This document shows positions 26,066-33,529 of a stretch of DNA of 64,000 bases, in pieces; position 1 is the first letter of the stretch, and every line of letters begins with the position of its first letter. The translations under genes were made by a program, and so were the position numbers. Under the pieces are notes generated by a model that saw only the letters and a program-made list of their open reading frames with translations, was not told where the DNA came from and made no database searches. Source of the stretch: Collinsella aerofaciens (lineage in GTDB: Bacteria > Actinomycetota > Coriobacteriia > Coriobacteriales > Coriobacteriaceae); the NCBI RefSeq assembly GCF_015558785.1, contig NZ_JADMOP010000002.1, positions 106,161 through 170,160 on the forward strand, written 5' to 3'.

Positions 26066-27583
26066 TTAGTTGGTAGCCATCTTTTTTGCTGCAGACTCTA
26101 CGTAGTTGGCCATGTCGGCTACGTCGCAGACGTCTTCGAAGCGGACGGGTTTGGACTCGAGCTCGGCGAGCTGGGTCGGGGCGACCGTGTTGGTGGCCTG
26201 CTCGAGTACACGCATGGCCTCAAAATCATCCTCGGGAACGTCGAGGCCCAGGGCGTCGCAGCAGGCGCGTGGGAACTTGTAGGGGCTGGCGGTCGAAAGC
26301 AGCACGCGAGCCTTAGCGCCCTCGGCGGGGGCGACCTGCTCAAAGACGTGATAGCTGCAGGCGGTGTGCGGGTCGATCACGTAGCCGTTGGCGTCCCAGC
26401 AGCTCTTGATGGCGGCGCGGACCTCGTCCTCGCTGGCCCAGCCGCAGCCAAACACGCTCTGAATCTTTGCCAGCAGGTCGGCGGGAACCTCATAGCGACC
26501 AGTCTGTGCCAGCTGCTCCATAAGGCCGGCAACGAGCTCGCAGTCGCCATCGGACAGGAAGTACAGCATGCGCTCCAGGTTGGAGCTGATGAGGATGTCC
26601 ATCGACGGCGAGATGGTCGTGAAGAACGGACGGTTGCGGTCGTAGACGCCGGTGGTCAGGAAGTCAGCCAGAACGTTGTTCTTGTCGCTCGCGACGATGA
26701 GCTTGGCAACGGGCAGACCCATGCGCTTGGCGTAGTAGCCGGCCAGGATATCGCCAAAGTTGCCGGTCGGCACGCAGAACTCCACGGCATTGCCGGCCTC
26801 GATGGCACCGGCGCGCAGCAGCTGCGCATAGGCGGCAAAGTAGTAGACGACCTGCGGCACCAGGCGCCCGACGTTGATGGAGTTGGCGCTCGAAAGCACC
26901 GTGCCGGCGGCTTCAAGGCGCTCGGCCAGCTCCTTATCGGCAAAGATGCGCTTGACGGCGCTCTGGGCGTCGTCGAAGTTGCCGCGGATGCCGCAGACGG
27001 CGACGTTGCCGCCCTCCTGCGTGGACATCTGCAGATTCTGCACGCGGCTGACTTTGCCTTCGGGATAAAAGACGGTGATGCCCGTGCCCGGAGCGTCGGC
27101 AAAGCCGGCGAGCGCTGCCTTGCCCGTGTCGCCCGACGTGGCGGTGACGATCATGATGCGCTCGGCGCCACCGTCCTTGGCAGAGGTGCGGGCCATCAGG
27201 CGGGGGAGCATCTGCAAGGCGACGTCCTTAAAGGCGCTCGTGGGACCGCCAAAGAGCTCCATCACATAGGTTTGAGGAGCGTCGGTGCCCGGCGCTGCGT
27301 CGAGTTTGACGAGCGGCGTGACCTCATCACTCGCAAACGTACCGCGGTAAGCCTCATTCACACAGGCCGAAATTTCTTCGTCCGTGTAATCGTTCAGTAA
27401 CATTCCCAACACATTTTGAGCGATTTCAAAGTACGATTTATCGGCAAGCGAGCTGATATCGACCTGCTGGGTGCCAAGCTCGTCCGAGACAAACAAACCC
27501 CCGTCGGGAGCGATGCCGGTGCGGATTGCCACCTTACTTGAGCATGATAAAGTGCGTCCTCGTGTACTATGATAAGTTCCCAT
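26066..27583 (-). CDS. thrC: Threonine synthase
   Basis: The 505-residue PLP enzyme converts O-phosphohomoserine to threonine. Visible: N-terminal YHSTRG (residues 4-9), the PLP-lysine block ELFGGPTSAFKDVALQ, TATSGDTGKAAL and CGIRGNFDDAQ, the long threonine synthase form. ATG 27583 begins the family N-terminus MGTYHSTR and has GAGGAGC upstream; an in-frame start 45 bases earlier is less likely. Divergent from lysC. Confidence 0.95.
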   Translation of the reverse strand: MGTYHSTRGRTLSCSSKVAIRTGIAPDGGLFVSDELGTQQVDISSLADKSYFEIAQNVLGMLLNDYTDEEISACVNEAYRGTFASDEVTPLVKLDAAPGTDAPQTYVMELFGGPTSAFKDVALQMLPRLMARTSAKDGGAERIMIVTATSGDTGKAALAGFADAPGTGITVFYPEGKVSRVQNLQMSTQEGGNVAVCGIRGNFDDAQSAVKRIFADKELAERLEAAGTVLSSANSINVGRLVPQVVYYFAAYAQLLRAGAIEAGNAVEFCVPTGNFGDILAGYYAKRMGLPVAKLIVASDKNNVLADFLTTGVYDRNRPFFTTISPSMDILISSNLERMLYFLSDGDCELVAGLMEQLAQTGRYEVPADLLAKIQSVFGCGWASEDEVRAAIKSCWDANGYVIDPHTACSYHVFEQVAPAEGAKARVLLSTASPYKFPRACCDALGLDVPEDDFEAMRVLEQATNTVAPTQLAELESKPVRFEDVCDVADMANYVESAAKKMATN

Positions 27584-27686
27584 ATAACAGTGCTCCTCGG
27601 ATACCTTGGTCCCAATCGGTGAACCCATGGTATCAGAGCGCGCAAAACAGGTTTGCAGAGGCTTTTAGAAAGGTAACCTCCACGCC

Positions 27687-29075
27687 ATGATAAAAATTGC
27701 CAAGTTTGGCGGCTCGTCGGTCGCCGACGCTGAACACTTCAAGAAGATCAAGGCCATCGTCGATGCCGACCCTGCCCGCCGTTTTGTGGTGGTTTCTGCC
27801 TGCGGTCGTCGCTTTAAGGGCGACACCAAGGTGACCGACCTGCTCTACCTGGTTAACGCGCACGTTAAGTATCACGTGTCGTGTGAGGAGCTGCTCGAGG
27901 ACATTGGTCAGCGCTATTTTGATATCGCTGACGAGTTGGAGCTCACCTATCCCATCCGTAAGGAGTTCGCGGCCTTTGCCGAGCGCGCCCGCTCGGGCGG
28001 CTACTCCACCGAGGAGCTCGTGAGCCGCGGCGAGTACTTCACCGCTCGCCTGATGGCCGAATACCTGGGTCTGCCGTTCCTGGACGCTGCGACGGTTGTG
28101 GCATTCCATCACGACGGTACGCTCAGCATGAACCGTACCTCCGAGCTGGTGCAGGAGTACGGCCAGCAGGGCGGCTTTGTTATGCCCGGTTTCTACGGCG
28201 CGACGCGTGAGGGTCAGATCAAGCTGCTCGATCGTGGCGGCGGCGATATCTCGGGCTCGATCCTGGCCAAGTGCCTGGGTGCCGACCTGTACGAGAACTG
28301 GACCGACGTCTCGGGTTTCTATTCTGCCGATCCGCGTATTGTTCCCGAGGCTCAGCCCATTGCGCGCGTTACCTACGAGGAGCTGCGCGAGCTTTCGTAC
28401 ATGGGCGCAAGTGTCCTGCACGAGGAGGCCGTGTTCCCCGTGCGCGAGGCGGGTATTCCGCTGGTCATCAAGAACACCAATGCGCCGCAGGATCCTGGCA
28501 CCATCATTAGCGAGACGGCTGACGAGGGTGAGGCCGAGCCCATCATTACCGGCGTGACCGGCAAGCGCGGCTTTGTCGCCATCAACGTTGCCCGCGACCG
28601 CACCAAGCCCCGCGTTGGCTTTATGCGCCGTGCACTTTCGGTGTTCGAACGCTATGACGTTTCCGTCGAGCACATGCCCACCGGTGTCGACCGCTTTGGC
28701 GCTGTGGTGCAGGAGCAGGATGTGCACGACTCGCTGTACTCGCTTGTGGGCGACATTCAGCAGGAGGTCGAGCCGCTCGAGATCGAGGTTGTCGAGGGCT
28801 TGGCGCTCATCGCGACCGTCGGTCGTAACCTGCGCGGCCGTGCGGGTATCTCGGGGCATCTGTTTGGCATGCTCGGCCAGGCCGGCGTGAGCGTGCGCAT
28901 GATTTCGCAGAGCTGCGACGAGATCAACATCATTATCGGTGTCGAGGAGAAAGACTTCGACCTGGCGATTCGGACCATTTACCGTGCCTTCTCCGATGAG
29001 AACGGCATTGTGAAGGTCTCCGATTTGGAGGCTCCCACGCCGGTCGATCCCACCCTGGCCGCGCTCAAAAAGTAG
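27687..29075 (+). CDS. lysC: Aspartate kinase
   Basis: The 462-residue kinase makes aspartyl phosphate, the entry to lysine, threonine and methionine synthesis. Visible: IAKFGGSSVADAEHF, STEELVSRGEY, FYGATREGQIKLLDRGGGD, ENWTDVSGFYSADPR, and two C-terminal ACT domains (about residues 300-450) for feedback control by amino acids. Its partner gene asd follows on the same strand 173 bases away. Weak ribosome binding site (GAAAGG, about 13 bases upstream). Confidence 0.95.
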   Translation: MIKIAKFGGSSVADAEHFKKIKAIVDADPARRFVVVSACGRRFKGDTKVTDLLYLVNAHVKYHVSCEELLEDIGQRYFDIADELELTYPIRKEFAAFAERARSGGYSTEELVSRGEYFTARLMAEYLGLPFLDAATVVAFHHDGTLSMNRTSELVQEYGQQGGFVMPGFYGATREGQIKLLDRGGGDISGSILAKCLGADLYENWTDVSGFYSADPRIVPEAQPIARVTYEELRELSYMGASVLHEEAVFPVREAGIPLVIKNTNAPQDPGTIISETADEGEAEPIITGVTGKRGFVAINVARDRTKPRVGFMRRALSVFERYDVSVEHMPTGVDRFGAVVQEQDVHDSLYSLVGDIQQEVEPLEIEVVEGLALIATVGRNLRGRAGISGHLFGMLGQAGVSVRMISQSCDEINIIIGVEEKDFDLAIRTIYRAFSDENGIVKVSDLEAPTPVDPTLAALKK

Positions 29076-29085
29076 CGACTGCTCG

Positions 29086-29112
29086 GTATATTTTTGGGAC
29101 AAGTGCCAAAAA
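29086..29112. other. Hairpin after lysC
   Basis: TTTTTGG-GACAAGTG-CCAAAAA between lysC and asd. A symmetrical, weak terminator-like structure. Confidence 0.4.
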
Positions 29113-29248
29113 TCTAGCACGGGGCGTTTCGTTTCGGTTTCGTTTCGACGGGGCGGGTTTCGTGTCCGCCCCGTTCTTGTATACACTGGCAACAACAATC
29201 GGCCTGCTCGGCGTGCAGGCAAAAGCCATAACCTTTAAAGGGGGAAGC

Positions 29249-30274
29249 ATGAAACAGTACACGGTTGCTATTTTGGGCGCGACGGGAGCCGTGGGCACCC
29301 AGATGCTCGAGTGCTTAAACGAGCAGGAGTTTCCGGTTGGCAAGCTCAAGCTGCTGGCGAGCGCTCGTTCTGCGGGCAAAACCGTCGAGTTCCGCGGCGA
29401 GCAGATCGTGATCGAAGAGGCTTGCCCCGAGGCCTTTGAGGGCTGTGACATTGTGCTTGGAGCCGCCGGCGACGACATTGCGAAGGAGCTACTGCCCGAG
29501 GCCGTCAAGCGCGGCGCCGTCGTGGTCGACAACAGCCATGCCTTCCGTATGGATCCCGAGGTACCGCTGGTCGTGCCCGAGATCAATGCCGACGACATCA
29601 AGTGGCACCACGGCCTGATCGCCAACCCCAACTGCGCGACCATTATCGGCCTGGTTCCCACCTGGCCGCTGCATCAGCTCGCCGGCGTGAAGCGCATGAT
29701 CGTCTCGACGTACCAGGCGGCTTCGGGTGCTGGCGCTCCCGGTATGGCCGAGCTCGAGGCTCAGCTGGCCGCTCTGGGCCGTGGCGAGGAGATTCCCGAG
29801 CCGCGCGCATTTGCCGCCCAGCTCGCGAGTAACCTGATTCCGCAGATTGGCGGCGTCAAGGAGGAGGGCTTTACCTCCGAGGAGATGAAGCTGCAAAACG
29901 AGGGCCGCAAGATCATGCACCTGCCCGAGCTGCGCGTGAACTGCACCTGCGTGCGCGTGCCCGTGCTGCGCTCGCACTCTGAGAGCATTACGCTCGAGTT
30001 TGAGCGCGACATTACGGTTGACGAGGCCCGTGCTGCGCTGGCCGCCGCTCCGGGCGTGAAGCTGGTTGACGACATGAGCGCCGAGGATGCGCACGATCGC
30101 TTCCCCATGCCGATGGATACGTCCGACCAGGACCTGATTTGGGTCGGTCGTGTGCGCCGCGATATCTCGAACCCCGAGGCCGCGCGTGGCATCACCTTCT
30201 GGTGCTGCGGCGATCAAATCCGTAAGGGCGCGGCAACCAACGCCGTCCAGATTGCTAAGCTGCTCTGCGAGTAG
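29249..30274 (+). CDS. asd: Aspartate-semialdehyde dehydrogenase
   Basis: The 341-residue enzyme reduces aspartyl phosphate to aspartate semialdehyde. Visible: AILGATGAVGTQMLE (NADP-binding loop), NPNCATIIGLVP with the catalytic Cys, TYQAASGAGAPGM, and the active-site His near RVPVLRSHSE. ATG 29249 has AAGGGGGAAGC at the right distance. Follows lysC. Confidence 0.96.
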   Translation: MKQYTVAILGATGAVGTQMLECLNEQEFPVGKLKLLASARSAGKTVEFRGEQIVIEEACPEAFEGCDIVLGAAGDDIAKELLPEAVKRGAVVVDNSHAFRMDPEVPLVVPEINADDIKWHHGLIANPNCATIIGLVPTWPLHQLAGVKRMIVSTYQAASGAGAPGMAELEAQLAALGRGEEIPEPRAFAAQLASNLIPQIGGVKEEGFTSEEMKLQNEGRKIMHLPELRVNCTCVRVPVLRSHSESITLEFERDITVDEARAALAAAPGVKLVDDMSAEDAHDRFPMPMDTSDQDLIWVGRVRRDISNPEAARGITFWCCGDQIRKGAATNAVQIAKLLCE

Positions 30275-30286
30275 TGTGACCTGTCC

Positions 30287-30416
30287 GGCGGGGGCCGGGC
30301 TTAGTTTTCAGAACGTCCTCGACCATGTGTGGCGCCTTGTCCTGCTCCTTCGGAGCCGCGGACAAGGCGCCACACTGGTCTGCGGAGTGTTCTGAAAACT
30401 AAGCCCGGCCCCCGCC
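30287..30416 (+). repeat. Nested palindrome family A, copy 4
   Basis: Perfect 28-bp arms (30287-30314, 30389-30416), inner conserved GTCCTCGACCATG and TGGTCTGCGGAGT, central palindrome GTGTGGCGCC...GGCGCCACAC. It begins 12 bases after the asd stop, in sense orientation. Confidence 0.9.
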
Positions 30417-30499
30417 TTCGGTGACGCTGCTGCAAGCGACCTGCGATGGGGCCGTTGTTGGTTGGGGCCGCTGGGCTGATATGGGGGCACGTGGCCGTT

Positions 30500-30665
30500 G
30501 CAGGCCCTGGTCCCGGCGGCGGCCTCGGCGCTTTGCGCCTGCCGCCTTTGGGGACTGCGGAGCGCGGTCGGCAGCTGCGGCGCTGTCGCGCCTGCTGCCT
30601 GGGGTGACTGCGGGGCCGTGACGGCAGCTGCGGCGCGCTGCGCCTGCCGCCTGAGGTGACTTTGG
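30500..30665. repeat. Degenerate GC-rich tandem repeat
   Basis: Three related units, each with GGC(A)GCTGCGGCGC..GCGCCTGCCGCCT..GGGGTGACT-like sequence, at about 30520-30560, 30570-30612 and 30622-30662. No start codon with ribosome binding site is associated. With the palindromes on either side it accounts for the 748-base gap 30275-31022. Confidence 0.5.
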
Positions 30666-30684
30666 GGTTGGGGTGAATCGGGGT

Positions 30685-30856
30685 CTAATACTTTTCCCGA
30701 GAAGTGAACGACCTTATTTTGACCCCTGAAGCATTGGCATATTTTGACCGCTATTTCCTGCGGTTTTGCTGTGCGAATCCTGCGGTTTTGCGGTCTAAAG
30801 GTGTGGATGCTCCGGGGCTTCGTTTTTACTCGTTCACTTCTCGGGAAAAGTATTAG
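30685..30856. repeat. Long nested palindrome with 27-bp perfect ends
   Basis: CTAATACTTTTCCCGAGAAG(TGAACGA) at 30685-30711 is perfectly inverted at 30830-30856. A second layer CCCCTGAAGCAT/ATGCTCCGGGG and a third GACCGC/GCGGTC lie inside, with a direct repeat CCTGCGGTTTTGC. Total 172 bp. Confidence 0.85.
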
Positions 30857-31022
30857 AGCTCAGCTGGTAGAGGTACCGCTTTGGCGTCGAGCCCCCGCGT
30901 CATCTTCGCTTGATTGGGGAAAGCGGTCTCGCTTAAACAATTACGAGCCTGCCCGGGCGTATCAGGCAGGTTGTCTGCACAATTCGCGGTATCATGGTGC
31001 GGAGTTTTGAAAGGAGCCGCTG

Positions 31023-31601
31023 GTGGTCACGACGACGTTTGCTTCGCCTTTGGGCGAGATTCTGCTTGCCGCTGATGGCCGCGGTTTGACAGGGCTTTGG
31101 TTTGAGGGGCAGGAGCATTTTGGCTCTACGCTGCTCAAAGAAGATGCGGAGCACGTTGAAGGCGCCGACGCGGTTTCCGGTATTGGTGGCATGTTGTCGG
31201 CGAATCCGGCAAATGGTGCGGCCTCTTCGGTGCTTGAGCGTTCCTGGGCTTGGCTGAATGCTTATTTTGCAGGGCAGGAGCCTCGGTTTACGCCGCCGTT
31301 GCATATGATCGGTACGGCGTTTCAGCGCGAGGTTTGGTTTGAGCTGCTTTCTATTCCGCGTGGTGAGGTCGCTACGTATGGTGAGATCGCCCAGCGTGTC
31401 GCCGCCCGACATCGTGTACCGGGAAACGAGGCGCCCGTTGTGTCTCCCCGTGCTGTGGGGGCTGCGGTCGCGCGTAATCCCATTTCGATTATCGTGCCGT
31501 GCCATCGCGTGGTGGCAGCCGACGGATCGCTCAACGGATATGCCGGCGGGCTTGACCGCAAGGAGTGGCTGCTGCGGCTTGAGGGCGCGTACGAGGAGTA
31601 A
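31023..31601 (+). CDS. ogt: Methylated-DNA-[protein]-cysteine S-methyltransferase
   Basis: The 192-residue protein directly reverses O6-methylguanine damage by transferring the alkyl group to its own Cys160 in IIVPCHRVV. The C-terminal DNA-binding domain (GTAFQREVWFELLSIPRGEVATYGEIA) is typical; the N-terminal domain is short. The C-terminal loop carries an insertion (RVPGNEAPVVSPRAVG) relative to the usual pattern. Start is GTG 31023 after AAGGAGCCGCTG. Confidence 0.93.
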   Translation: MVTTTFASPLGEILLAADGRGLTGLWFEGQEHFGSTLLKEDAEHVEGADAVSGIGGMLSANPANGAASSVLERSWAWLNAYFAGQEPRFTPPLHMIGTAFQREVWFELLSIPRGEVATYGEIAQRVAARHRVPGNEAPVVSPRAVGAAVARNPISIIVPCHRVVAADGSLNGYAGGLDRKEWLLRLEGAYEE

Positions 31602-31912
31602 CGCTTGAACACTTTGCCTGTAGTAGCCGACTTCGACCAAAGCTCGCTCGAGTTCGCTTTGATCAGAGCACTTAAGACCCTTGTTAGCTGTCAATAGTAC
31701 TATCTGTTCGTTGATGGATATCCACGACTTCTGGTATTTCATTTAAGCCTCTTGATATAAAAAGAGCTGGAGTTGCGCATCGTTGAGAGGCTTTCCAGCT
31801 TTAGAGACATAAAATTATAAGATACGATGACCTGCGTCAAGGAAGCTGCCAGATGACCTTGGAGCGGCTGATTGCCTGGCCTAAAACCTGATGCGCGGGA
31901 CGGCGCCCCACG
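31602..31912. other. Intergenic region without recognised gene
   Basis: AT-richer than the surroundings. It contains a small palindrome CAAAGC...GCTTTG around a CTCGAG core (about 31638-31661) and a hairpin AAAGAGCTGG...CCAGCTTT (about 31762-31800). No supported coding sequence. Confidence 0.5.
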
Positions 31913-32551
31913 CTATTCAGCGCGCTTGATAGGATGACGAACCACAGTCTTAAGTTTCTCCGGTGCACATTTGCGTGGATCGGAGAGATAGAATTCGTGA
32001 TGTAAACGGGAGTCTGAGAAGTCGGGGACATAGCCCTGCTCGGTCATGTATTCATGCATAGCGTTTACAGTCGCCGGTTCGTTGTCGTAGGGCCCGGTGT
32101 GCATGCATTGAACGCAGAGACCCTCGTCAACTTTAAGCAGCTCAACGGCGGAAAAGTCCAGTTTCTTCTTGGTCGTGGCTTCCGCGACTGCCCAGTCAAA
32201 GTCATCTTGGGTGACGAAATCGGGCAGGCGGATGCACGAGGTAAAGTTGAAATCGTCCTTGCGTACATAGTCGATGTCGCCGCTCGGGGAGTCTTGCCAC
32301 CAGAAACCCTCGAGCGGCGGTACCACAAAGTCGAAATAGCCCTCGATACTCCTTGAGCCTTTCTTCGACATCTTGACGGTATAGGCGATGCCGTAAAGCA
32401 ACGGCAGGGCGTTTTGATACTCGCCACCTTCGGTATTTGGGTCACCCTTTCCGCGAACGGCTACGTAGTTCATAGGCGGGACAGTTACGATACTCGGCTT
32501 GCTTGCAGGTCTGTAGAGCTCCTTGCATTCCTTCTTAAAGTCGAACGCCAT
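31913..32551 (-). CDS. GyrI-like domain protein
   Basis: The 212-residue protein starts MAFDFKKECKELY and has the single-domain GyrI-like (SOUL/BmrR effector-type) pattern: PPMNYVAVRGKGDPN, then a middle LEGFWW, and a C-terminal VQCMHTGPYDNEPATV. Members bind hydrophobic small molecules, and some hydrolyse cyclopropanoid genotoxins. It is a single gene with AAGGCGG ribosome binding site and a LexA-like box 56-71 bases upstream, which would fit a DNA-damage role (inference). Confidence 0.8.
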   Translation of the reverse strand: MAFDFKKECKELYRPASKPSIVTVPPMNYVAVRGKGDPNTEGGEYQNALPLLYGIAYTVKMSKKGSRSIEGYFDFVVPPLEGFWWQDSPSGDIDYVRKDDFNFTSCIRLPDFVTQDDFDWAVAEATTKKKLDFSAVELLKVDEGLCVQCMHTGPYDNEPATVNAMHEYMTEQGYVPDFSDSRLHHEFYLSDPRKCAPEKLKTVVRHPIKRAE

Positions 32552-32606
32552 GTTGGCCGCCTTTCTGCGTATTGGCCTGCTTAGATAGCTGAATCATATC
32601 ATAGAA

Positions 32607-32622
32607 ACGAACAGCTGTTCGA
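32607..32622 (-). promoter_or_regulatory. LexA/SOS-box-like palindrome upstream of the GyrI-like gene
   Basis: CGAACAGCTGTTCG (32608-32621) is a perfect palindrome matching the actinobacterial/Gram-positive LexA pattern CGAAC-N4-GTTCG. A TATGAT -10-like element lies between it and the gene, so LexA would cover the -35 region. Confidence 0.55.
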
Positions 32623-32723
32623 ATGAGTTGGCTGACAGATTGAGATGCGTGCGTTGTGTTTGGCGGTCGGCCTGACCCCGTCGATGATTTCTCTGCCTCC
32701 CCGGCGCCTCATCTATAGCTGCC

Positions 32724-32771
32724 GTTTCCCCATATAAAACCTGCCAAAATAAACCTGTCCCTTTTTGGTCG
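32724..32771 (-). repeat. Hairpin repeat family C, copy 2
   Basis: Reverse-strand copy: CCGACCAAAA-AGGGACAGGTTTA-TTTTGGCAGG, followed by TTTTATATGGGGAAACG. Confidence 0.85.
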
Positions 32772-32822
32772 GTGCGAAATGGGTAATACTAAAGAGTTAT
32801 CCGACCAGATGGGAATTAATCG

Positions 32823-33524
<702 letters not shown>

Positions 33525-33529
33525 CGCCC

